Assembly: GCA_942493045.1 (NCBI GenBank)
Contig: OW818665.1
Coordinates: 1,240,001-1,304,000 of the forward strand
DNA length: 64,000 bases
Source of the DNA: Teretinema sp942493045
Lineage (GTDB): Bacteria > Spirochaetota > Spirochaetia > Treponematales > Treponemataceae
Direction of reading: 5' to 3'
Both the position numbers and the translations under genes were made by a program. The notes beneath the pieces are model-generated. The model worked only from the letters and a program-made list of their open reading frames with translations. It searched no databases and had not been told where the DNA came from. Within the stretch, counting starts at the first letter, position 1; each line of letters begins with the position of its first letter. Of this stretch, positions 49,684-61,749 are shown piece after piece.

Positions 49684-51284
49684 TGCTGAATACAAAACGG
49701 AAAATTATCATAGCGGCCGTTGCCGGTACCCTTTTATTAATCGCTCTGGCCATCATTTTTATTTGGGACAAAGAACCCGAAGGAATAATTGTCGGGACCT
49801 CGACCTTACCGGATTCGCTTAATCCGGTGCTGGAGCAGAATACGGCGGGCATCAATGCCAACGAGCTGGTGTTTGACGGACTGGTCAATTTTGAGGTCGA
49901 TCCGCAGAGCGGAAAAATCAGCTCGGAACTGGCTCTTGCCGAAAGCATCGAACAGGATCCGGTAACCAAAAAAACCTATACGGTAAAGCTCCGTGAGGTT
50001 TCCTGGCACGACGGCGCGCCGGTGACGGCCGAAGATGTTGTTTACTCCTATCGGGCTTACGCCGAACCCGCCAACCGCTCACCAAAGAGGGACTATATTC
50101 TGTCTTTTATCGAGGACATGAAGGCCATTGACCCGCTGACGGTACAGATAGAATTCCGCCGCCCGATTCCGCCGTTCCGGGTTTATCCGGTGCTAACCTT
50201 CAAGGTTATCCCCTCTACCTATAACGGCCGGAAGCTGGCCATCAATATGCGAGTCGGCGAGAACGAGCGTTTGTTCGCGGTCAAACCCGTCGGCACCGGG
50301 CCTTACAAATTGACCAATTGGGAAATCGGAAAATGGCTGGCCTTCACCGCCAATGCCCAGTACTTTGAGCGCCAGCCGGCCTCGGAGTCCCTGGTAATTC
50401 GCAAGGTGATTGATCCGGTAATCCGGATAAACGAATTCCGCAAGGGCCGCATCAACCTGATTCTGGAAACCTCGCCCCTGGACCGCGCCAAGGTTGAGCG
50501 CATCCCGGGAGTGGATATCAACTGGTATCTGCCCTACGCCTTCTACCAGGTGGCGATCAATACCCGCTCGGCGAACTTTTCCAATGTCGAGGCCCGCCTC
50601 GCCCTGGCCGCGGCCGTGGACCGCGCAGCCATAGTTCCGGGCGTGACGGATCGGGAGGATGTGGTAAATAACTTCGGACCCTTCCCCTCCAACATGTTCA
50701 GCCTTAATCTGGGCGAATACAATATCGAACCGCTGAAGAATTACGCGGAGCTGGATATTGACCGTGCCAGAAGACTGGCTTCTTCCAGCGGTTTATCCGG
50801 AAAATCGGCCATCCTGCTGTATCCGGACTCGCTCGGGGATTTCGGGCAAAAAACGGCCGAAGCCCTGGTCGCGCAATTCGCGGCTCTCGGTCTGACGGTA
50901 GAGGCCAAGCGTACCGGAGACCAGGTTTTCAAACGTCTGGTGTACATCGAAAAAAAATATGACATGGCGCTGATCTACAGCGAGGGCTTTGACAATCTCT
51001 ATTCTGACACCGTCGCCTGGTACCATTCGGATGGAATAAATAATATCTCCGGAGTAGAAGATGAGGAGCTGGACAAGCTCTTTGACACCTGGGCCGGAAC
51101 CGTTGTGGCTGCGGACTGGGTGGATATCACCAGAAAAATTCATGACCGAATTTCCGCGCACGCTCCCGCCGTGTACTTGTACACGATTGAAAAGGATGTG
51201 TACTCCAGGGGTCTGCAGGACGTAACGATCGCTTCCGACAATCCCTTTATCTCGGCTGAAGACTGGTCACTGGCGGGTATGTAG
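49683..51284 (+). CDS. ABC transporter substrate-binding protein, family 5 (oligopeptide/nickel type)
   Basis: A 533-residue SBP_bac_5 protein with GTSTLPDSLNPVLEQNTAGINANELVFDGLVNFE, the YTVKLREVSWHDGAPVTAEDVVYSYRA signature near 100, GTGPYKLTNWEIGKWL near 205, and NVEARLALAAAVDRAAIV near 300. Unusually it has no lipobox: an uncleaved-looking helix (IIIAAVAGTLLLIALAIIFIW) follows a basic start, so it is probably membrane-anchored. The substrate is likely a peptide but cannot be read from sequence. Confidence 0.88.
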   Translation: MLNTKRKIIIAAVAGTLLLIALAIIFIWDKEPEGIIVGTSTLPDSLNPVLEQNTAGINANELVFDGLVNFEVDPQSGKISSELALAESIEQDPVTKKTYTVKLREVSWHDGAPVTAEDVVYSYRAYAEPANRSPKRDYILSFIEDMKAIDPLTVQIEFRRPIPPFRVYPVLTFKVIPSTYNGRKLAINMRVGENERLFAVKPVGTGPYKLTNWEIGKWLAFTANAQYFERQPASESLVIRKVIDPVIRINEFRKGRINLILETSPLDRAKVERIPGVDINWYLPYAFYQVAINTRSANFSNVEARLALAAAVDRAAIVPGVTDREDVVNNFGPFPSNMFSLNLGEYNIEPLKNYAELDIDRARRLASSSGLSGKSAILLYPDSLGDFGQKTAEALVAQFAALGLTVEAKRTGDQVFKRLVYIEKKYDMALIYSEGFDNLYSDTVAWYHSDGINNISGVEDEELDKLFDTWAGTVVAADWVDITRKIHDRISAHAPAVYLYTIEKDVYSRGLQDVTIASDNPFISAEDWSLAGM

Positions 51285-51285
51285 A

Positions 51286-52170
51286 ATGCGTTTTATCCGT
51301 TTTCTGTTTAAGGAGTTTCTGCTGCGCGGCGTATTGTTTGCCGTCATCGGCACGCTCGGCCTGGTATCGCTGTACTTTCTTTCTATCGGCGTACCGGCCG
51401 AAGAGTACGGTCTGGCGGCGCGCTCCTTCGTCAAAATGATAACCGGTTCAGCGGACTTTTCAATTGAGCATCCCGGCTTCAGCGCCTCCAGCATAATTAT
51501 GTCCGGAGCGGCCATTACCTTGCCCCTGGCCCTGGCAGCTCTGGTAATTCTGGTGCTGGCTACCCTATCCGGGGTGGCCCTATCCACCACCACCAAACAC
51601 TTGCAGAGCGAGCATGGCAGAAAAGCCGGCTTTAGAATGATGGAATCATTGAAGTTCTTCTCGGCCTTGTTGGCGTCGGTACCGCTGTTTGTGGGTTTCT
51701 GGGTATTGGGAAACGGGTTCGGCAGTAACGCGCCCTTCATGCTGATCGCCATTACGACTGTCGCTTTAGGCGGCCTGGGGTGGGACGCTTCACGGTTTTT
51801 GCTGTCCGACATGCTAGCCCAAATGGATACGACGCATACGACCGTATTCACCACCCTGGGGATGCCGCTTGGGCGGGTCTTTCCCCTCCCGGGAACTTTT
51901 TCAGGCTACCTGCTGTCTTCCAGCTTTCCGCGCTTTATTCCGTATCTCGCCGGCAAGGTGCCGGCGATTATCGGTGGAGTGACCATCGCCGAAATCATTT
52001 TCTCGTTTCCCGGTCTTGGCAGTACCCTGATGGACGCCCTGCTTTCGCGCAATACCGACTTGCTGATCGCCAGCGTATTCCTGCTGCTCTGTGTCAACGC
52101 TATCGTTACGTTTATCGTCAAGACGGTACTATTCCTGGTCTATCCGAGGTGGTATGAAAAAGCTATTTAA
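51286..52170 (+). CDS. ABC transporter permease, DppB-like
   Basis: A 294-residue permease with about six helices. The cytoplasmic coupling region TTHTTVFTTLGMPLGRVFPLPGTF and the conserved end GGVTIAEIIFSFPGLGSTLMDALLSRNTDLLIASVFLLLCVNAIV are typical of DppB/OppB. It begins 1 bp after the binding-protein stop. The N-terminal periplasmic signature is diverged. Confidence 0.85.
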   Translation: MRFIRFLFKEFLLRGVLFAVIGTLGLVSLYFLSIGVPAEEYGLAARSFVKMITGSADFSIEHPGFSASSIIMSGAAITLPLALAALVILVLATLSGVALSTTTKHLQSEHGRKAGFRMMESLKFFSALLASVPLFVGFWVLGNGFGSNAPFMLIAITTVALGGLGWDASRFLLSDMLAQMDTTHTTVFTTLGMPLGRVFPLPGTFSGYLLSSSFPRFIPYLAGKVPAIIGGVTIAEIIFSFPGLGSTLMDALLSRNTDLLIASVFLLLCVNAIVTFIVKTVLFLVYPRWYEKAI

Positions 52171-52954
52171 TGTACTCCAGAGCCTCGCGCTCGCGTTGCT
52201 GGTTTCTCCCTTTGTACTCACCTGGATGCCCCCGGCATTTTTTGATGAAGCCCTGCGCTCGCTGCCGGCGGCTTTTTCGGAGGCCCTGTTCGTTTCCTTC
52301 AGGCAGCTTTCCGTCACGCTGGCCGCCACGGTCAGCGTCGTCTTTGTAGTAACGGCGGTATTGGGCTATACCAGCATCCTGTGGCCCCTCGTCGGCAGGA
52401 CAGTGGCCGGGATACTGGAAGCGATAGAGTCGATACCGGCCATCCTGATTGCCCTTTTCTGCTACGCCCCGGTGTCCGGATATTTGGCCCGTCACTCCGA
52501 GTCATCCTCCTCGATGGTCTCGTTGCTGGTGTTTATTTTCGCGGCCGCGCTGACCACCTTACCGGAAGCGGTGCGCGGCGTAGCCCTGCCCCTTTCGGAT
52601 TTGTACTACCGGAAATATAGTCTGTCCTTCCGATCCTACGGATTCAGGCGTAGCCGGATACTGTCTGTACTGATGGGCACGCAAACCATGAAGCAGGCCT
52701 TCAAGCGCGCCTCGGCCGGCATATTGCTGAAGACACTCGTGCTGGACTGCTCCTTCGGTTTTATTATTCAGCTCGGGTTCGGCAGCTACGGCACGCCGGC
52801 GCATGCCAGCCCCGGGGCCCTGATAGCCGCTAACCGCGACGCGCTGTTTCCTGGAGGCAACCCGTTGCTGTTCTGGATTCCGGTAGTGCCTCTGGTAATG
52901 ATCAGCATGGCCTTCTTGTTCATGTTCGGTAAAGATAAGGAAAACGAGATATGA
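52154..52954 (+). CDS. ABC transporter permease, DppC-like
   Basis: A 266-residue membrane protein with about six helices. The segment IESIPAILIALFCYAPVSGYLA near 100 and the coupling stretch YYRKYSLSFRSYGFRRSRILSVLMG near 165 correspond to DppC/OppC family positions. ATG 52154 (MKKLFNVLQ) lies 17 bp inside the end of the first permease; a longer frame from 52091 is unlikely. It is more diverged than its partner, so the subfamily is inferred mainly from position. Confidence 0.8.
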   Translation: MKKLFNVLQSLALALLVSPFVLTWMPPAFFDEALRSLPAAFSEALFVSFRQLSVTLAATVSVVFVVTAVLGYTSILWPLVGRTVAGILEAIESIPAILIALFCYAPVSGYLARHSESSSSMVSLLVFIFAAALTTLPEAVRGVALPLSDLYYRKYSLSFRSYGFRRSRILSVLMGTQTMKQAFKRASAGILLKTLVLDCSFGFIIQLGFGSYGTPAHASPGALIAANRDALFPGGNPLLFWIPVVPLVMISMAFLFMFGKDKENEI

Positions 52955-54429
52955 CGACTCATCCACTTGTACTGGAAAATTTCTCGACAGCGCTGAAGAA
53001 CCGCCTGCTCTATAAAATTGACCGCTTCGCGCCGGAAGTAGGATCTTCAACAGTGATAATCGGCATGACCGGGGTCGGAAAATCGGTGTTGCTGCGCGCC
53101 TGCGCCGGTCTGCTACCGACTGCTCCTTTTACCCTGACCGGCTCGATGCGCTTGTTCGATCTCGATGCCTACCGCGACGGTATTAAAACCGGTTACAAAG
53201 AATGGAAAGCCATCAGGGAGCGGGGTATTGTTTTTGTGCCGGCGGAAAGCGCCAACGCCATGAACCCGGCCTTGTCCCTGGACCAGAATCTTAAGTTGCT
53301 TGCTCCGGATTCCCGAGCCTTGGTGGAAAGCCGCCTGGCAGAGTACTTCCGGATCGATTTCCAGAAGTTCGCCAAATACTACCCCGATGAGGTCAGCGGC
53401 GGAGAGCTGCAGCGCATCACACTGATGATTCTGCTATCCAGGCCGGGAGACTTGATCTTCCTCGATGAACCGACGGTGAACCTGGACCGGAAACTGCGGC
53501 TGCGTTTTATCGAACTGCTTAATAAAGAAATTCTTGGGCAAAATAATAAGACGGTAGTAATGGCCAGCCATGATCTTGACTTTGTGAGGGCCCTGCAAAT
53601 GGACTCGATCGTTTCACTGGAAGACGGCAAGCTCAAAAAGTTAACCGCTCTGCCTGAAAGCGTCGGATACGAAAAAAAAGCGGTCGATGATAAAACAGAG
53701 CCGGGTCTTGAGTTGATCAACGTTTCGCAGCACTACCGGGTCAGGGGAGTATTTGGAGAGCGCGAATTCTATGCCTTCCGCAAATTGAATGTCGACTTCA
53801 AGCGCTCCAGAATTTACGGAATCACCGGCCCGAGCGGCTGCGGCAAAACCAGCATGATACGGGCTATCTTGCGCCTGATTGACGGTACCAATGGCTCAAT
53901 CAGATTGGATGGGGAAAACCTGGTGGAACTTAAGAACACCGAAAACGGAACCGACCCGGCGGTCTTTAAACCCTTCAGAAAAAAAATGACATTGGTTCAG
54001 CAGGACTCCCGTTTTGCATTTTTCCCAGATCTGAAAATCCGGGACTCTTTCGCGCAGATCAACCGGGTGTACGGAAACAAAGACGCCTTCGACTGGACAG
54101 CGCTGGCCGACTGCATGAACAAGATCGGTCTGCCGCTTACGCTGCTGGATACCCTGCCCCGTTCCTTAAGCTCCGGAGAAATGAAGCGCATGGATATCGT
54201 GCGCGCCCTTGTCGCGAAACCGGAGATACTGCTGTTGGATGAGCCGTTCGCGCATATCGACTTCCAAACACGCACACTGGTAATGCGCGCCATCTCGGAC
54301 TACCTGGCCGAGAATCAGACCATTGTCCTCGTGGTAACTCACGAGGACTTCGATCTGAAATATTTTATCGAAGAAGACTTTGACTTTCTCAGCCTAGCGG
54401 TCACCGCGAAACGGTTGAGGGATTCATAG
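52951..54429 (+). CDS. Fused double ATPase of the peptide-type ABC importer
   Basis: A 492-residue protein joining two nucleotide-binding domains, equivalent to DppD plus DppF. The first has Walker A GMTGVGKSVLLRA near 38, signature VSGGELQRITLMILLSRPGDLIFLDEPTVNLD and switch His ASHDLDFV. The second has GPSGCGKTSMIRAILRL near 295, LSSGEMKRMDIVRALVAKPEILLLDEPFAHID and VTHEDFDLKY. Both look catalytically complete. It overlaps the second permease by 4 bp and ends the operon before a strong terminator. Confidence 0.92.
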   Translation: MTTHPLVLENFSTALKNRLLYKIDRFAPEVGSSTVIIGMTGVGKSVLLRACAGLLPTAPFTLTGSMRLFDLDAYRDGIKTGYKEWKAIRERGIVFVPAESANAMNPALSLDQNLKLLAPDSRALVESRLAEYFRIDFQKFAKYYPDEVSGGELQRITLMILLSRPGDLIFLDEPTVNLDRKLRLRFIELLNKEILGQNNKTVVMASHDLDFVRALQMDSIVSLEDGKLKKLTALPESVGYEKKAVDDKTEPGLELINVSQHYRVRGVFGEREFYAFRKLNVDFKRSRIYGITGPSGCGKTSMIRAILRLIDGTNGSIRLDGENLVELKNTENGTDPAVFKPFRKKMTLVQQDSRFAFFPDLKIRDSFAQINRVYGNKDAFDWTALADCMNKIGLPLTLLDTLPRSLSSGEMKRMDIVRALVAKPEILLLDEPFAHIDFQTRTLVMRAISDYLAENQTIVLVVTHEDFDLKYFIEEDFDFLSLAVTAKRLRDS

Positions 54430-54517
54430 TTTGAGAGAAACACAGATGATTTAAAAAAGTTTATTTCAAAAAAAGTTCTTCTGCTTCGGATGTCCAGGAA
54501 AGCTGGACAGGACTTTT

Positions 54518-54561
54518 GTGGCAGGAAGGGTACTCCTTCCCTTCCTGCCACTTTCTTTTTT
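54518..54561 (+). terminator. Terminator of the sigma-54 operon
   Basis: A perfect 13-bp stem, GTGGCAGGAAGGG (54518-54530) with CCCTTCCTGCCAC (54539-54551), is followed by TTTCTTTTTT. A smaller hairpin, GTCCAG-GAAA-GCTGGAC (54492-54508), precedes it. Confidence 0.92.
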
Positions 54562-54563
54562 GC

Positions 54564-55337
54564 TTACTCGCTGTAACCCCAATACCATGACTGTGCGCCA
54601 TAGGGATACTGCACGCGACTATCAAGGTGATTGAAAGACCCGTAGGTGATTATACCCGAGAAGCCACAAGTCTTGGCTTTCTCCCGAACCGTTGAAATAC
54701 CGAGACCGCTCACCACCACGTCAGCTGCAATGCCGTAACGATGCTGACTGTTTGTAGCCCCGCCTACAGCCCTATTATGTGCGGTGCTCCGGTAACCAGA
54801 GTTGATTGTCATGGAACGGTTACCGCACTTTAGCCGCAAAGCTTCAAGCTTCCACATAAGACGGCGTACATTTTCTTTCACCGCAGCAGCGCTGATGGGA
54901 CCGCCGGTAAAACCAGCTCCATCCTTTGAATAGAATTCACTAAAATTAAAGTGAAGAGTCGAACGGTCTGATTTCTCAAGCGAATTAAGCTTGGCCTGGG
55001 TCGCCGGTCCGACTATTCCGTCAGCAGCAAGTCCGAAGGCGGACTGGAAGCGAATTACAGCCGCTTTAGTCCCGGGTCCAAAAGAGCCATCAACTGATAT
55101 ATAGGTTTGTGCAGCTGAGGAAGATGCAAAACCGGCCACGCGTATCTGCAACTCAGTCACATCAGCGCCACTCATGCCTTCTTTTAGGGTGCGGGACCAG
55201 ACATACGCTCTACCCTGGGTATCCTCGGATGATACGTCGCTTGCGGTTGGAACGAAGCTGCCCATGCTGCAAGACGTAACAACGACCAGCAAACAGAACA
55301 AAACAACAGGAATGAAAAACAGGCTTCTTTTTTTCAT
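54564..55337 (-). CDS. Lipoprotein peptidase M15 (D-Ala-D-Ala carboxypeptidase-like) with peptidoglycan-binding domain
   Basis: A 257-residue lipoprotein (lipobox LVVVTSC, Cys 23). Residues about 50-118 form a PG_binding_1 module (LKEGMSGADVTELQIRVAGF, DGSFGPGTKAAVIRFQSAFGLAADGIVGPATQAKL). Residues 130-257 form a VanY/M15 zinc peptidase with SGYRSTAHNRAVGGATNSQHRYGIAADVVV (zinc His and Asp) and the last ligand FNHLDSR. It probably trims peptidoglycan stems. A TATAAT (55432-55427, minus) about 90 bases upstream may start its transcript. Confidence 0.9.
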   Translation of the reverse strand: MKKRSLFFIPVVLFCLLVVVTSCSMGSFVPTASDVSSEDTQGRAYVWSRTLKEGMSGADVTELQIRVAGFASSSAAQTYISVDGSFGPGTKAAVIRFQSAFGLAADGIVGPATQAKLNSLEKSDRSTLHFNFSEFYSKDGAGFTGGPISAAAVKENVRRLMWKLEALRLKCGNRSMTINSGYRSTAHNRAVGGATNSQHRYGIAADVVVSGLGISTVREKAKTCGFSGIITYGSFNHLDSRVQYPYGAQSWYWGYSE

Positions 55338-55426
55338 GGTACTTTCCTTTTCCCGGATAACTCATCTCACCGTCAACGACGTGGTGTCATTGTCAACCCG
55401 AAGGAGCATATGGTCAAGAAAAAAAA

Positions 55427-55432
55427 ATTATA
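55427..55432 (-). promoter_or_regulatory. Possible -10 of the M15 peptidase gene
   Basis: TATAAT on the minus strand, with no matching -35. It borders the structured repeat region at 55439-55630. Confidence 0.35.
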
Positions 55433-55438
55433 TGTAAT

Positions 55439-55630
55439 GATTGACCGCAGCTTCCAGGTGTCGCCTGCGGCGTCCACCAGATTTCACCTGCGGTTCAATC
55501 TTTGCAGTTTTTGACAGCGAGAGAATAACGGACTAACGAGGAAGCAATAGGTGTCAAAAACTGCGTAGCAAGCTTTCGGTTAGTCGCCGTGGAGTTTCGC
55601 GAATGCGAAACTCCAGAGGCTTTTTTTATA
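55439..55630 (+). ncRNA. Candidate structured RNA: nested inverted repeats ending in a terminator
   Basis: No protein fits this gap. Stem-loop I: GATTGACCGCAG (55439-55450) with CTGCGGTTCAATC (55488-55500), enclosing a second hairpin at 55457-55478 (GGTGTCGCC/GGCGTCCACC). Stem II: a perfect 13-bp pair, GCAGTTTTTGACA (55504-55516) with TGTCAAAAACTGC (55552-55564). Stem III: GACTAAC (55531-55537) with GTTAGTC (55579-55585), crossing stem II like a pseudoknot or an alternative fold. Then a plus-strand terminator hairpin GGAGTTTCGC/GCGAAACTCC (55591-55614) and seven T. No clear plus-strand promoter is found. It could also be a protein-binding or recombination site. Confidence 0.4.
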
Positions 55631-55670
55631 TTAAAGGCCCTCCGAACGGAGGGCCTTTAATATAAAAAAA
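55621..55670. repeat. 50-bp near-perfect palindrome between the terminator and 5S rRNA
   Basis: Two 24-bp arms (55621-55644 and 55647-55670) are exact reverse complements around a 2-bp centre. The core AAAGGCCCTCCG/CGGAGGGCCTTT is flanked by ATATT and T7/A7. On the minus strand the T7 directly follows the 5S 3' end. It probably takes part in rRNA operon termination. Confidence 0.7.
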
Positions 55671-55782
55671 GCCTGGCAGCTTCCTACTTTCCCACTTTGC
55701 AGCAGTATCATCGGCGTTAAAGAGCTTGACTTCCGTGTTCGGGATGGGAACGGGTATTACCTCTTCACTATGGCCACCAGGC
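55671..55782 (-). rRNA. rrf: 5S ribosomal RNA
   Basis: About 112 bases. The terminal helix GCCTGGTGGCC...GCCAGGC closes the molecule. The conserved loop CCCGTTCCCATCCCGAACACGGAAG is present. It is the last gene of the rRNA operon. Ends are set by the helix and may be off by a few bases. Confidence 0.92.
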
Positions 55783-55925
55783 ATTATTAACAAATGTTGG
55801 TTGGAATCTTGTGTTCGATTCCGGTCCGTTTTCAGGATGGACTTCCTAACACAGGGTCAGCGGCGTAAATGAGCGCGCTGCGCGGGGAACGTAAAGGAAA
55901 AAGTTGTAATGAAAAACGATAATAT
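55783..55925 (-). other. 23S-5S spacer
   Basis: No tRNA or open frame is seen. The 23S-proximal part carries one arm (55912-55933) of the 23S processing stem. Confidence 0.6.
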
Positions 55926-58887
<2,962 letters not shown>

Positions 58888-59098
58888 ATATTATCGTTTT
58901 TTCTCAAATCAAATCTCAGATTCTTCACCGGTGGTTCAAGCTCGCCCCTGCAGGCAGTTCCGGCTCTCATCTGGTCCGTCAAAACGTAAGAGCTGCTTGC
59001 GCACCTCCTTTTTTTTGCCGTCCGTTCGACTCAAGAATAGTTTTACAACTTTACAACAGAAACTTTCATTTCTGCGTTTACGTTCCCTTCCCTATGTT

Positions 59099-59113
59099 GT
59101 GTCAAAGATCAAT
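59099..59113 (-). promoter_or_regulatory. boxA-like antitermination site in the 16S-23S spacer
   Basis: Minus strand TTGATCTTTGACACA resembles boxA (TGYTCTTTGAACA) and lies where boxA is known before 23S in other bacteria. Confidence 0.4.
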
Positions 59114-59170
59114 CGCGACGGGCTTTCTCTTTCGAAAAAACTTACGCGTCAGTACTTGCGTACCGTTTAC

Positions 59171-59244
59171 TGGGCCTGATTAGAGTTGAACTAATGACCC
59201 CTTCCTTATCAGAGAAGTGCTCTAACCGACTGAGCTACAGGCCC
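59171..59244 (-). tRNA. tRNA-Ile (GAT anticodon)
   Basis: 74 bases folding as a full cloverleaf: acceptor GGGCCTG/CAGGCCC with discriminator A, D arm GCTCAGTCGGTTAGAGC, anticodon stem CTTCT/GGAAG with loop CTGATAA (GAT), T arm ATTAG-TTCAACT-CTAAT. CCA is not encoded. It sits in the 16S-23S spacer, a normal place for tRNA-Ile. No tRNA-Ala accompanies it. Confidence 0.95.
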
Positions 59245-59425
59245 ATATAAAAAAGGAAAAGGGAAAGAAGGATAAAAGATTGTTAAAAGACAGTAATGAA
59301 TTGCCCTGTGTACTTCAGGGACTTTTTTTTGTGCGGTACTTCGGGTTACCCCTTAATACCGCCAGAACACGTTCGTGAGAACAGTATTCTGTTAACCTCA
59401 TCCGCCAGGATGATGTTGCCTTTCT

Positions 59426-60972
<1,547 letters not shown>

Positions 60973-61409
60973 ATATTTCAAATGCCACTAGGGCATCTGA
61001 TATCATTTGCGAGCCTCATCCCTTCAAATTTAATATTAAAGGAATTGTGTCTCCATACCTTTTCAGATACTTCAAACACGGCTTGTATCAATGTCTTTTT
61101 CGAACCTCACCATCTGACTTCAGGCATTCCCATTTCTGGAAATATCTATTTATCAAATAGCGTCCTTCTTTCCCTTCCCTTTATTATCAAAGACCATTCG
61201 CTGTACCGGCTTTTCGACCGGAAGCAGCGTATAAAAACATCCCGTTATTTCAACAGGACTTCAAAAGAGCATGTCGCGATGTAAGGCTTTTTTTTCGTTC
61301 GAAACGTAAGCTTTAGCATCAAAGCGCGCACATTTCAGATTCACTGGCTAGTGGCGCAACGAAGATAGTTGTAACACTAATGCCTTGTCTTGGTCAAGCG
61401 CTTCTAAAA
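60973..61409 (-). promoter_or_regulatory. rRNA operon leader with promoter and boxA-like sites
   Basis: About 400 bases without a gene. A promoter TTGACC (61397-61392), 18 bp, TACAAC (61373-61368, preceded by TGT) lies at its 5' end. Two boxA-like sequences follow on the minus strand: ATGCTCTTTTGAAG (61272-61259) and TGGTCTTTGATAA (61197-61185). A GATGCC/GGCATT hairpin (about 60978-60995) lies just before 16S and may be part of its processing stem. Confidence 0.6.
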
Positions 61410-61730
61410 TTATTTCTCGCTATTTTCAGTTTTTTTTTCGCGTCTGGCCAATTCAGTTTCCAGACGAGCTATCTCAGCCAGCAGCGGCGCGGTTTCAGGA
61501 AGCTTCGCGGTTTCAGAAACCGTATCATTCGCGAACGAGGGATACAACAGCCGGCCCAGGGCGGCATAGGCGGCGTCCAGCATTCCGCGCAGACGGATGG
61601 TGTCTACATAGGCAATTGCTTCATTACCGGCTTTGCGAATGCCCTCCCCGGCCCGGGACATCAAATCCACCAGCGTTTCCATTCCCCGGTACACACCTTC
61701 GGTAAAAGTATCTTTTTGATCGTTCATCAT
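61410..61730 (-). CDS. Small protein of unknown function
   Basis: A 106-residue (or 105, if the second ATG is used) soluble helical protein with charged C-terminus ARLETELARREKKTENSEK. No family is recognised. AGGAG precedes tandem ATG codons at 61730 and 61727. It follows the SpoIIE-type phosphatase by 19 bp and probably shares its transcript; the rRNA promoter starts just after its stop. Confidence 0.65.
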   Translation of the reverse strand: MMNDQKDTFTEGVYRGMETLVDLMSRAGEGIRKAGNEAIAYVDTIRLRGMLDAAYAALGRLLYPSFANDTVSETAKLPETAPLLAEIARLETELARREKKTENSEK

Positions 61731-61749
61731 TATACTCCTGTATCGATGA

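Noticed and set aside
55480..55520. tRNA T-arm-like sequence CTGCGGTTCAATC
   Set aside because: No acceptor or anticodon arm can be built around it; the bases pair better with 55439-55450.
55531..55585. Integron attC site
   Set aside because: The GACTAAC/GTTAGTC boxes deviate from RYYYAAC/GTTRRRY, the perfect 13-bp stem crosses it, and no integrase or cassette gene is present. Kept only as an alternative for the structured region.
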